A stretch of 64,000 nt of DNA from Aureispira sp963837355. Lineage in GTDB: Bacteria > Bacteroidota > Bacteroidia > Chitinophagales > Saprospiraceae. The notes beneath the pieces were generated by a model. That model did not search any database. It worked only from the letters and a program-made list of their open reading frames with translations, and was not told the origin of the DNA. A program made the position numbers and the translations under genes. Below, in pieces: positions 8,455 to 17,150 of this stretch; position 1 is the first letter of the stretch, and each line of letters starts with the position of its first letter. The stretch spans positions 186,001 to 250,000 of the forward strand of contig CAWIMY010000003.1 in assembly GCA_963837355.1 (NCBI GenBank), given 5' to 3'.

Positions 8455-9933
8455 ATGGACGTAACAACGTTAGAGACACAATTTGAATCCCACCTCAGTT
8501 CTTGGAGGGAAGACGAAAAAGCCGCTTTGAAACTCTTAAAAGTCGTTGGAGACTTGCGCTTCGACCGCTCTATCGAGGTGATTTTGTTCCGCCGAGACAT
8601 TTACGACTCTCGCCCAACGGAAGTCATCAATGACCATCTTTTTGCCAAAAACTACGCCAAGCAACCCATTACGTTGCAAATGAGTGTAGAGATTGCTCAG
8701 GCTATTGCTAAGTTGGACTTGGCTCCCTCCCGCATTGACTTGGGTAAACTAGCCACTCAATGGATCAACAACCGCGCAGATTGGGACAACCTTGATGCTT
8801 TTGTAGCCCACGAATTGGCCGATTTTATTGGCGAGAGTGCCAAAGCAGACAAGGTAATTACTCCTAGAGACGTTGTTTTATACGGTTTTGGCCGTATCGG
8901 CCGTTTGGCTGCTCGCTGCTTAATCGAAATGATGGGTCGCGGCGAGCAATTGCGCCTCAAAGCCATCGTTTTGCGTCCCAAAAACAAAGAAAATCCGTAT
9001 GAAGAATTGCTCAAACGCGCTTCTTTGTTGCGCAAGGACTCTATTCACGGCAAGTTTCGCGGTACCATTAGTGTAGACCAAGAAAGCCAACAGTTGATTG
9101 TCAACAGTTGCCGCGTACAGATCATCTTTGCAGGCAGTCCCGAAGACATTGACTATACGACCTACGGCATCAAAGATGCTATTCTAATTGATAATACAGG
9201 CGCTTGGCGCGACAAGGAAGGCCTAAGCCGCCACTTGCGTCCTGGAGTCAAGCAAGTGCTGTTTACTGCACCTGGTAAGGGCATCAAGAATATTGTACAC
9301 GGCATTAATCAAAAGGAACTAGACTTCAAAGAAGATACTGTTTTCTGTGCGGCATCTTGTACGACCAACGCCATTGCGCCCGTCCTAAAAGTATTGCACG
9401 ACAACTTGGGTATTGCCAATGGCCATTTGGAAACCATCCACGCCTACACCAATGCCCAAAATTTATTAGACAACTACAACTCCAAAGAGCGTCGCGGTTC
9501 TGCGGCCGCCCTCAATATGGTAATCACCTCTACGGGTGCTGCTAGCGCCGTGAGTAAAGTTATTCCTTCGCTCGCAGGCAAATTGACAGGCTCTGCCATC
9601 CGTGTTCCCACTCCTGATGGCTCTTTGGCTATAATGACCTTGAATGTCGACAAAGAAACATCTGTCAAGGAAATTAATGAAATGATGCGCCAAGCCTCTT
9701 TGCATGGTGACTTGGTAGAGCAAATTAAGTATTCTATCTCTAAGGAATTTGTTTCTTCGGATGTGATTGGGGCACCTGCCGCCTCTGTTTTTGATGCGCC
9801 TTCGACCAAGGTTGGAGAGAACGGCAAAACGATTACTGTCTATGTTTGGTATGATAATGAATATGGCTATACGCGTCAGGTGTTGCGCTTGGCGAAGTAT
9901 GCCGCGCAGGTGCGTCGTTACCGTTATTATTAA
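8455..9933 (+). CDS. gap: Glyceraldehyde-3-phosphate dehydrogenase, long form with N-terminal extension
   Basis: Starts at ATG 8455 and gives 492 residues, about 150 more than classical GAPDH. The first ~135 residues are a helical extension seen in long-form Bacteroidota enzymes. The Rossmann motif LYGFGRIGR is at about residues 142-150 and the active-site SCTTN at 301-305 (Cys302). RVPTPDGSLAIM and the C-terminal WYDNEYGYTRQV are the usual signatures. It interconverts glyceraldehyde-3-phosphate and 1,3-bisphosphoglycerate with NAD(P). It is monocistronic and followed by a stem-loop terminator. Confidence 0.93.
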   Translation: MDVTTLETQFESHLSSWREDEKAALKLLKVVGDLRFDRSIEVILFRRDIYDSRPTEVINDHLFAKNYAKQPITLQMSVEIAQAIAKLDLAPSRIDLGKLATQWINNRADWDNLDAFVAHELADFIGESAKADKVITPRDVVLYGFGRIGRLAARCLIEMMGRGEQLRLKAIVLRPKNKENPYEELLKRASLLRKDSIHGKFRGTISVDQESQQLIVNSCRVQIIFAGSPEDIDYTTYGIKDAILIDNTGAWRDKEGLSRHLRPGVKQVLFTAPGKGIKNIVHGINQKELDFKEDTVFCAASCTTNAIAPVLKVLHDNLGIANGHLETIHAYTNAQNLLDNYNSKERRGSAAALNMVITSTGAASAVSKVIPSLAGKLTGSAIRVPTPDGSLAIMTLNVDKETSVKEINEMMRQASLHGDLVEQIKYSISKEFVSSDVIGAPAASVFDAPSTKVGENGKTITVYVWYDNEYGYTRQVLRLAKYAAQVRRYRYY

Positions 9934-10009
9934 GCCTTTATGATACTCTACTATGGTCTGCCGCTTTTGCTCTTTTTTTATTGAGTTGTAGCGCTGCCTT
10001 ATAAAATTG

Positions 10010-10058
10010 ACCCCTGTTGTGGGCTGTGTATAACACGGTCGTGCAGCAGGGGTTTTCT
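10010..10058 (+). terminator. Probable terminator of gap
   Basis: ACCCCTG near 10010 pairs with CAGGGGT near 10047, with a GC-rich interior, followed by a short T-rich run. It is the only hairpin downstream of gap. Confidence 0.45.
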
Positions 10059-10391
10059 TTGTTGTTGGGCGAGCCGCTCATTAAATGACTTCCCTTTAAT
10101 AGGTCAACCGTTCTGTTCACCGCTCAAAGTGGGCTGTTCAAAAACATGGGTTGCAGGGCGTTCTTTATTCCCCTATCCTTGTAACCATACAAACGCTTGG
10201 GTAGGCACTGGTCAGGTATTTATTTCCATCAAAATCCTCTACGCTCTTTGCTATTGATGGCAATTTATATTAGACCTTATCTATAGTTTGTATGAAAGTC
10301 CCTTTTAGACTAGAAGCGTTGCTTTTTCAGGCGTTGATTGGAAAATTCTTCGTTCTAGTCTACTTTTATCAACAAGAAAATTTTACTTTCA
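10059..10391. other. Intergenic stretch, nothing recognised
   Basis: A+T-rich filler between the gap terminator and the SBBP relic. No convincing open frame, promoter box or repeat was seen. Confidence 0.4.
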
Positions 10392-10610
10392 ATGAAAAAT
10401 AGATGTTTTATCCAAAAACTAGATGCCAATGGTAATTTTATTTGGGCGAAGCAAATGGGGCAAACAGGCTATGCCGAAAGTAAGAGTACTACCGTAGAGG
10501 TTATTTTTGCTGCGCTTGTTTGTGTAAAGTTAGCTTTTGCTAATGAAATAATGTATTTTGGCCTTATAGACAATAGATTATCCTCCTCCTATTATCAAAA
10601 GACACCTTAG
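10392..10610 (+). pseudogene. Relic of an SBBP-repeat (beta-propeller) secreted protein
   Basis: The first ~30 codons read FIQKLDANGNFIWAKQMG-TGYAES, the hallmark of one SBBP/beta-propeller repeat of large T9SS-secreted proteins. The signature stops abruptly, and the rest of the short frame is unlike any protein. There is no signal peptide, second repeat or sorting domain nearby. It is best read as a leftover fragment of a larger deleted gene. Confidence 0.55.
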
Positions 10611-10796
10611 TAGGTACTAGTTTTTATTAATAAACCGTCCCCTTTGGTAGAAAAAACCACTCTAACTGAACAAAGAGCCCAAAACAGAGTTACGCTTCTA
10701 GCTAACAACAAAAGTAAGTTAGACTGCTGAGAAATCTTTTTTACAAAAAGAAGAAAATAAAATTCGTGTATAGACATCTAATACCATTACTTTAAT

Positions 10797-10804
10797 TATC
10801 TTTG
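10797..10804 (+). promoter_or_regulatory. -7 box TATCTTTG of yceI-like gene
   Basis: TATCTTTG matches TAnnTTTG and lies 40 bases before the ATG at 10844. It also overlaps the first bases of a longer in-frame ORF starting at 10802, which argues for the internal start. Confidence 0.55.
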
Positions 10805-10843
10805 CAGTACATTCAATCCATCCACACAAAAAGTAAGAGAACA

Positions 10844-11488
10844 ATGAAAAATTTAAAAACAGGATTTTTAGCACTTAGTACAGCCTTTTTTATGGTCGCT
10901 TGTACCTCTACACCCGGCGAAAAAGTAGAAGCGGGAGAAAAGCAAGAAGTACAAGAAGTAGCCAACACAGCCAAAACTTTATCTGTTGATACCGAAAACA
11001 GCAACATCAACTGGGTGGGCACTAAACCAACAGGCCAACACGAGGGAATGATGAAAATCCAAAGCGGAGAATTGATGCTAGAAGGCGAGCAACTCGTCGG
11101 CGGTAAATTCACGATGGACATGGGTTCCATCACTGTTACCGATTTGGAAGGCGAAGAGAAAGGCAAATTAGAAGGCCACTTGAAAATGGGCGACTTTTTT
11201 GAAGTAGAAAAATACCCAACTGCACTATTCGAAATTACTAAAGTAGAAGCCGTAGAAGGCGCACAAAATGCGACCCACAACATTACAGGCAACTTGACGA
11301 TGAGAGACCAAACTAAATCTGTCGTTATTCCTGCTAAAGTAAGCTACAACGACGGCCAATTGAAAGCAGAAACGCCTCCATTCAAAATCGACCGTACAGA
11401 ATGGGGCATTGTTTACAAATCTAGTAAAGTAGGTGACATGGCGATCAACGATGAAATGGGTATCCAAATCAACTTGATGGCAAAATAA
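10844..11488 (+). CDS. YceI-family lipoprotein
   Basis: The start at 10844 gives MKNLKTGFLALSTAFFMVACTST, a lipoprotein signal with Cys at the cleavage site; the upstream in-frame ATG overlaps the promoter. The mature part is a YceI lipocalin-like domain: NSNINWVGTKPTGQHEG, GGKFTMDMGSITV, KLEGHLKMGDFFEVEKYPTA, NLTMRDQTKSVVIPAKV and FKIDRTEWGI. The YceI barrel binds isoprenoid-like lipids in the periplasm. Monocistronic, with a promoter and a strong terminator. Confidence 0.92.
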   Translation: MKNLKTGFLALSTAFFMVACTSTPGEKVEAGEKQEVQEVANTAKTLSVDTENSNINWVGTKPTGQHEGMMKIQSGELMLEGEQLVGGKFTMDMGSITVTDLEGEEKGKLEGHLKMGDFFEVEKYPTALFEITKVEAVEGAQNATHNITGNLTMRDQTKSVVIPAKVSYNDGQLKAETPPFKIDRTEWGIVYKSSKVGDMAINDEMGIQINLMAK

Positions 11489-11531
11489 GGCTAGTAGCGT
11501 CTTAGAAAGACGATCATGTATACAAGCAAGT

Positions 11532-11577
11532 AGAAGTTGCCTTGCTCCCATTGCGGAGCGGGCAACTTCTTTTTTTT
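11532..11577 (+). terminator. Rho-independent terminator of yceI-like gene
   Basis: AGAAGTTGCC (11532-11541) pairs with GGCAACTTCT (11561-11570), with an inner CTCC/GGAG pairing, followed by a run of T. Confidence 0.85.
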
Positions 11578-11610
11578 GGGGGAAAAAGCAAAAGCTTTAC
11601 TTTAATCACT

Positions 11611-11674
11611 GCCCGCTCTTTCATGAAAAACGGATGAAGTAGTTCCCTACCCCATCCGCTTAACGGGCTTTTTT
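11611..11674 (+). terminator. Nested stem-loop with T6 tail, orphan terminator or sRNA end
   Basis: GCCCG (11611-11615) pairs with CGGGC (11664-11668), enclosing CGGATG (11631-11636) paired with CATCCG (11653-11658), then T6. It lies after another terminator and no gene ends here on the plus strand, so it may end a small RNA or be a remnant. Confidence 0.4.
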
Positions 11675-11926
11675 CTGAGTAGCCGTAGTTTTTGTTGGAA
11701 GATACGTCGTCTCAGTTGAAGGGTGAGGTTGTCTTGTAAAAGATCTTGGCTGTGGCCAATGTTGGCACTCGCCAATAGAAGGGCTATGCTGATGGCTTTT
11801 AGGTAGTTTATTGTTGTTTAACGTTTTTGGCAGTACTGCCTTGGTGTTTGATAATTGGTTACTCACAAATTTGTCAAAGCTACAAAATTATTGGTTCTTT
11901 TTTCTGCGCTTCTCGCTTCTTACTCC
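11675..11926. other. Intergenic, no supported gene
   Basis: Open frames here are short and low-complexity (Thr/Pro/Gln-rich) and look like chance products. No promoter or further stem-loop was identified. Confidence 0.4.
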
Positions 11927-12208
11927 TTACCCATTTTGCCAGTTGTAATTGAAGGCGTGGCATTGGGGGCAGGTGGTGTTTTCCTCTTGGTGTAAGTGCG
12001 CTTGACAGCGATGACAGTGGTTGGGAACGGTAGTACAATGTGCGATGATGATCTTGGCATCTCGATGGGTTTGTTGATGGTGCTGGAGTAGTTGTTTGAC
12101 GGCGTATAGCTTGGCTTTTTGGAGTAGTTGGTGTAGGATCTTTTTTTCTTGTTGGGTTAGGGTGATCGTTGGAAGGGTATTGTGGCATTGGGGACAGGTG
12201 GGCTCCAT
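11927..12208 (-). CDS. Small zinc-ribbon protein
   Basis: A protein of about 93 residues starting at MEPTCPQCH (ATG at 12208). It has three CxxC knuckles: CPQC at the N-terminus, then CHRC and CPQC near the C-terminus, the last two forming a classic zinc ribbon. A Lys/Gln/His-rich helix connects them. Such proteins bind Zn and often contact nucleic acid or other proteins, but no specific role can be stated. The direct tandem repeats at 12237-12365 lie immediately upstream. Confidence 0.6.
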   Translation of the reverse strand: MEPTCPQCHNTLPTITLTQQEKKILHQLLQKAKLYAVKQLLQHHQQTHRDAKIIIAHCTTVPNHCHRCQAHLHQEENTTCPQCHAFNYNWQNG

Positions 12209-12236
12209 TCTTTTTATTTTAATGTATGGGTTTTGC

Positions 12237-12365
12237 ATGGTTCGGGAGACGTATTGTTATACGTCTTTACGGGGTGGTTAGATGGTTCGGGAGACGTATT
12301 GTCTATACGTGCTTTGCGGGGTGGTTGGATGGTTCGGGAGACGTATTGTCGTACGTCTTTGCGGG
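12237..12365. repeat. Three imperfect ~46-bp tandem repeats, each with an internal hairpin
   Basis: Units begin at 12237, 12282 and 12329 with ATGGTTCGGGAGACGTATTG and end with a GCGGGGTGGTT-like segment. Each unit holds the inverted pair GACGTA/TACGTC, with different loop bases and one imperfect arm in unit 2. The third unit is truncated. They lie directly upstream of the zinc-ribbon gene and could act on its expression or be the relic of a mobile repeat. Confidence 0.75.
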
Positions 12366-12706
12366 CATCCAACTATTCCAAGACAAGCCACCCGTTATAA
12401 AGAGGAAACCAACATACGTTATTATTGATTTTTCGAGGGGCATGTGAACGTTGTTGAAGTAATGCTTTCCTTAGTTATTTGTTTGTGGGCAAGTCAATAA
12501 CGAGAGTCGTACGAATAGTTCCTCTATTCTTGGCTTTTGAAATAAAACACTTGTTTCCAAGCCTAAAAGCATAGCATCACTGTTTTGTAGTTGAATTTGG
12601 GTAAACTAGAATCAAGGGTGCTGCTCTTTTTATGCAGCCTATCAATCAAGGGCAACGAACTACTTTTTCATAAACACGCCCATTCCATAGAGACGTTGAC
12701 CATTAC
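12366..12706. other. Intergenic, no supported gene
   Basis: About 340 bases between the tandem repeats and the end of the LysM pseudogene. No coding signature or terminator with a T-run was found. Confidence 0.4.
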
Positions 12707-13350
12707 TTACTGGCAATCTGCATTGTACCGTTGATCGGTTCGGCTACTGCTCTCTATCACTACTTGATAGGCCGCTTCTAAAGACATATTTTGATCGGTG
12801 CTTTTCTTTATTAAATCCTCGAAAGTAGGCCCATGCGGGTTGCCATACTTGGCCTGATCGCGCGCTTGCAAAGCCTTTACTTCTTCCTTATTTGGCATCA
12901 AAAAACGGGCATGAACCCTAGCCTGATGGCGAGTGTGGTAGGCTTTGAAGGCCGTTCTTTTAAAGATAAACCATCGGCTTTCCATTTCTCATTGAGCACG
13001 CCAATTGCCACGATTTGATAATTGTACCACAGACGAATTTCACAGTTGGTGGTGGGAATACTCGTTAAATTATCTGGGGCAGGCAGCGCAGGAATCCATA
13101 TTTTTTGTCCAGGGGGGAGCTTATTAGGGTTCGTAATAACAGCAAAACTAGGGTCTAAAGCAGCTTTCTTATTACTGCCCTCTACAATTCGGTAATACCC
13201 ATGCGCATTGCCGTAAGCGGCCTGCGCTATTTTGCTCAACCAATCTCCTTGCTGGACAATATAGGCACTGTTGGGGTTTTGGGCATCCGCTGGCAGTGCT
13301 CCCTGTAAAAGCCCTATTAAAAGGACCAACCAAAAAAATGTTGTTCTCAT
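12707..13350 (-). pseudogene. LysM-domain secreted protein, single frameshift near 12952
   Basis: N-terminal frame (12898-13350): signal peptide ending PADAQ, then a LysM module (YIVQQGDWLSKIAQAAYGNA ... LPPGQKIWIP). The frame then runs into noise after GLSLKER. The second frame (12707-12985) continues as AFKAYHTRHQARVHARFLMP, then QARDQAKYGNPHGPTFEDL and YQVVIESSSRT, a block I recall from LysM proteins of other bacteria. Adding one G at the GG pair near 12950-12953 joins the frames into about 215 residues. Either a decayed gene or a one-base sequence error. Confidence 0.7.
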
Positions 13351-13694
13351 CTCTTTTTCTTTCAGACGTTAGGTGACAGCGCCCAAGGTACAGTTTTCTC
13401 GTTGAAGTTGTTTTAAGAAAAATAGATTCCCCCCCCTAAAGTATCCTTTTTATTGAAATAGGTGTTCCTGTTTGGGTTTACTCTTGTGACAAACTGCACG
13501 ACTTTAATATTGGCCTGACAATAATTGAGAGGAATACGCTTATTTGCACCACGCTGTAACAGCTCTTCCTCTATAAAAATATGCTAATTATTCACAAAAC
13601 TGTACTCGGCTGCGTTCTTAGTTAGATAGTTCACCAATAGCCTCAATCTATGGTGCAACTGACGATTCATTTTTTATTATTAAAATCCAATTTT
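13351..13694. other. Intergenic, no supported gene
   Basis: A C8 run (near 13429) stands out, but no frame, promoter or stem-loop terminator is convincing. Confidence 0.4.
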
Positions 13695-15394
13695 ATGAAA
13701 AACAATTTCTTTTATGCTATTCTTGTACTCCTCTTAAGTATGGGACTGGCGCACGAAACCTATGCCCAAACACCTAAATTAGAATACTTTGCCATGAGTG
13801 CCCCTTTCTGTGACCAAAATGGACAAAACTAACAGGACGCAAGAATGTTTGTGTTGGAGAACGTATTTATCTTATTAACAAATCTAAATATGGAGCACTC
13901 CAAAACGGAGGCAATGGGGCATGGCCGATTGGGAGTAGACTAGTCGTAGGAGCCTATCATTTTACTTCTCCTACAGGAGGACAAATTTTCCCGCCCATTC
14001 CAGCTGCCGATTGGAAGTACAATGAAATAATTTCTTTTGTCGTGCCCAGTAATATACCTTTGCTCCCCAGTAATGGAGGGGCGATCAACTTCACGGTCTC
14101 TTATTTTTCTGGCTCTCAATCGTCAGGAGCTACGGTTGGCCCGGTATCTGGAAGACAGCACTTTAGACAACATGGGTTGTATTTTTATTCTTTACCGCGC
14201 CCCAGCTACTATATCTTTGCAACTCCCAGTACCATTTGCCCTGGAGGTTCTTCTAGTTTGTATACCTCTAATTCTTCAGCAGGAGCGTTTCAATGGAGTA
14301 CTGGCGAAACAACCCCTAGTATTAGCGTGAGTCCGTCCGCTAACACTACTTACACCGTCACCGTCACGGGAAGCAATGGTTGCACAACCGTCAAAGATGT
14401 AACGGTTACTCTTGATAGTGATGCGCTTACGGTAGATCCTGAATATTATATTTGTGGAAGGTCTACACCAACTATTTGTCCTCCAGAGGCCAATACGACC
14501 ACCGACTGGTATTTGAATACGGGTTCTCAAAGTATTTTAGTACACACGGGCTCTTGTTTTAATCCCACTCAAGAAGGAACGTATTACGTTGTACAAAATA
14601 ATCCCTGTTCTGCTATTAAAGCCTTTTATGTGAATGACTTGGCGGGGCAACTTATTCCTAACTTTAACCTCACTACTACTGATCGAGGAGGGTATTACAA
14701 CATTACTGCCAATGCCGCTCAATTCTCCTACCCTACCAATGTACCCAATATTGGGCATTATTGGTCTGTTGAAGACTTAACTACAGGATGTACGTTTAAT
14801 AATCCCAGCCAGTGGTGGGGCGGTGCTTACCCTACTACCGCCAATAGTTTTACGAATAATTTCCCTGAATATGGCGCTAGCAATTGTCAACCTTCTACGG
14901 CTTACAATCAAGGACAATTTGAGTATGGACACACCTATAGAATCATTAGAGGACTATGGTCAGATTGCGATGGTTGGACGGCTTATAGCGCTACTATTAA
15001 TATAGTGCTCCCTCCAGAAGAGGAAGGCGAAGAAGGGGCATTTTTTGAACGAATTACTTATTCTAAAGAAATAGGAACGCATCCCAAAGATTTACAGACT
15101 GCTGGTCAGCCTGCCAACTCCCTCCCTCCTACCCATTCTTCTAAAGTAACCCTACTAAAACCCGTTGCGTTCAACCTTTATCCCAATCCTACTAGTGGAG
15201 CGTTTACTGTAGAATTTTTAGAAGAGGTCGATGCGACCATAGAAGTCGTAGACCTCGTGGGAAGAGTGGTCTTGTCCAAAACCGTTCAAGAAAATATTTC
15301 TACGGTAGATATTTCTGATAAACCCAGTGGTGTTTATTTTGTGAAAATCATCCGTGGAGAGTTAACGACAACTAGACAAATTATTAAAAAATAA
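13695..15394 (+). pseudogene. T9SS-secreted protein with sorting domain, frameshifted near 13827
   Basis: The start at ATG 13695 gives signal peptide MKNNFFYAILVLLL...AHETYAQ, then APFCDQNGQ, and the frame ends at TAA. A second frame is open from about 13814 and continues KLTGRKNVCVGERIYLINKS through to 15394. One extra A in the A4 run at 13826-13829 joins them. The middle has an Ig-like segment typical of T9SS cargo (CPGGSSSLYTS, FQWSTGETTPSISVSP, NTTYTVTVTGSNGC). The C-terminus is a type A sorting domain (LYPNPTSGAFTVEF, PSGVYFVKII). Such proteins are exported through the Sec and type IX systems to the cell surface. If the shift is real, the secreted part has lost its signal peptide. Confidence 0.75.
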
Positions 15395-15752
15395 ATTTTA
15401 AAAAGCGATCTAACAAAGCTGGGGGTAAACGTTGTTTAAAAAAGGGCTGTTGAAAAAGTAGAAGTATCTATTTTTTGGACGGCCAGTTTTTGGGCGCATC
15501 AAAAAAAAACAAGACCAACCGTTAAGCCACTTGTTTTAAAACAGTTAGCTCGGGCTATTCTTACTCGTAACATAATTCTATGGACAATCAAAAATATCTT
15601 CTTTTCGATTGCGGCAGGCTACTGAGCGAATAACCGCACAAAAATTGAACAAATAGCTCAAAAACTCGTTGTCAAAAGAGTAATTATAACAAGGATTATG
15701 GAGACAACGATTTGTTGAATACTTACTCCCCAATCATTCAAAAACAACTAAC
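15395..15752. other. Intergenic, nothing recognised
   Basis: A+T-rich region between the T9SS gene and the HPF-like gene. No open frame or clear promoter motif. Confidence 0.4.
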
Positions 15753-16067
15753 ATGAAAATACAGTTCAACACGGACAAAAACATATCAGGGACAGAAGCC
15801 CTAGAAGCCTTTGTAGCAGAAAAAATTACTACTAGCCTCGAACGTTTCTCTGAAAGAATCACCCGAATAGAAGTCCATCTTTCTGATCAAAATGCTAATA
15901 AAGGAGGCGCAGACGATATCCAATGTCGAATCGAAGCCAGAATAGAAGGCATGCAACCCATTGTAGTCACTAGTAAGAGTGATTCTAAAGATAAAGCTAC
16001 TACGGATGCGGTAAATAAAATGAAATCTACGTTGACTTCTACCATAGAAAAAATGAAAGATAGATAA
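15753..16067 (+). CDS. raiA: HPF/RaiA-family ribosome hibernation factor
   Basis: A 104-residue S30AE-domain protein: MKIQFNTDKNISGTEALEAF, RFSERITRIEVHLSDQNANK and a C-terminal helix rich in Lys. The short form binds the 30S subunit at the decoding centre and stabilises idle ribosomes in stationary phase. It has its own terminator directly downstream and forms the last normal chromosomal gene before the accessory island. Confidence 0.88.
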   Translation: MKIQFNTDKNISGTEALEAFVAEKITTSLERFSERITRIEVHLSDQNANKGGADDIQCRIEARIEGMQPIVVTSKSDSKDKATTDAVNKMKSTLTSTIEKMKDR

Positions 16068-16096
16068 TTCTACTTTCTTATAGAAAATCACCTACT

Positions 16097-16147
16097 AGCC
16101 TTGTTGTGGAGCCGTGAAAACGCGCTACAACAAGGCTATTTTGTTTT
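16097..16147 (+). terminator. Terminator of raiA
   Basis: AGCCTTGTTGT (16097-16107) pairs with ACAACAAGGCT (16127-16137), followed by a T-rich tail. It marks the left edge of the accessory island. Confidence 0.85.
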
Positions 16148-16188
16148 AATGAATATTGCCTTGTATTTACTTTTAATTAAACTTCATA

Positions 16189-16923
16189 CTATCGCTGAAT
16201 CAAAATTTTAGTTAGCGTTATTAATCCAATTATCAATATCAGACTAAGAGAGATTGTCTTAAACTTATCTTGCGGTATATGATCTAGTATTTTTTTACCG
16301 ATTACCGTTCCAACAATACTAATTACAAATAAAAATGGCACATAAATTAAATCATGAGTATGGATAAATCCATTATAGTAATAAACAAATGCCCTTGAAA
16401 AATCTATTAAGAAATCTATGAATGCGGAAGTAGCTATAAATACATTTTTTTCCAAATTGAACGCCGCCATGGTTAGTCCTCGTATCGCTCCTCCCGTTCC
16501 TAATAAACCTGCTGAAAAGCCTGACAAACTACCCCCAATTATGGCATTTGTTTTATTAGGCGTGATTACTAAATTCTTTTTAATTAGAAACACAAGAGCT
16601 AAAACAACGAGAAATACGCCCAAAAATAATTCAAGGTGCTGACTATCAAACACCTTTGCCAGTAATCCACCAAGCACAACAAATAGTACCGAAGGAACTC
16701 CAATAGTAATAAGTAACTTCTTATCGAGTCCTTTTTTGAATAAAAAAATTTTACTCAAATTACTCGAAAGATGAAAAATTGCTGTCAACCCCAAAACGGA
16801 TTCGAAATCAAAATAAAAATTCGCAATGGGAACAAAGAAAACAGACGATCCAAAGCCACCTATTGTTCCGAGCACTTCTGCAATCAATGCCAATAGTAGA
16901 AAGATATAACTTATATTTTTCAT
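16189..16923 (-). CDS. TauE/SafE-family membrane permease (island cassette)
   Basis: A 244-residue polytopic inner-membrane protein of the sulfite exporter TauE/SafE family, with about eight hydrophobic segments and two internal copies of the family's helix-loop-helix. The second copy has SGFSAGLLGTGGAIRGLTMA. The family exports sulfite or organosulfur anions; the actual substrate is unknown. Base composition is clearly more A+T-rich than the genes to the left. It is the most distal cassette of the first array and is preceded on its 5' side by palindromic repeat R3. Confidence 0.82.
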   Translation of the reverse strand: MKNISYIFLLLALIAEVLGTIGGFGSSVFFVPIANFYFDFESVLGLTAIFHLSSNLSKIFLFKKGLDKKLLITIGVPSVLFVVLGGLLAKVFDSQHLELFLGVFLVVLALVFLIKKNLVITPNKTNAIIGGSLSGFSAGLLGTGGAIRGLTMAAFNLEKNVFIATSAFIDFLIDFSRAFVYYYNGFIHTHDLIYVPFLFVISIVGTVIGKKILDHIPQDKFKTISLSLILIIGLITLTKILIQR

Positions 16924-16965
16924 TTGTTTTCTTTTTAGTAAAGAATACTTATTTCAATGTTACAC

Positions 16966-17130
16966 AACGGCCTATAGGCCTAATTCTAGGCGGAGTTCCT
17001 TACGGGAGCTCGTGTAGGAGTAGGGGCTTGTCCCCGACTCTGTTCGAGTCGATCCGACCGTAGGGAGGATGGACTCGAACGGTTTGGCTATGGTGCGTAT
17101 CCCGAAGGGTATGCACTATAGCCTTTGTTA
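16966..17130. repeat. Cassette-junction palindromic repeat R3 (attC-like, hybrid)
   Basis: Three modules in a row. The part at 16966-17044 has the right arm TCCCCGACTCTGTT of the R1/R2 repeats but an unrelated left arm, AACGGCCTATAGGCC. Then comes the hairpin 17042-17080 (GTTCGAGTCGATCC with a near-complementary partner ending GACTCGAAC). Then an attC-like stem 17078-17130, with arms GGTTTGGCTATGGTGCG and TGCACTATAGCCTTTGTTA and ends AAC/GTT. The left half looks exchanged, as expected after recombination between two such sites. Confidence 0.75.
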
Positions 17131-17150
17131 CAGCCTGCCTTTTTATTTTT

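Noticed and set aside
9474..9827. Protein on the minus strand within gap
   Set aside because: Antisense shadow of a strongly conserved gene, with no family features of its own.
11660..11866. Thr/Gln/Pro-rich minus-strand protein
   Set aside because: Low-complexity chance frame without start signals, overlapping terminator structures.
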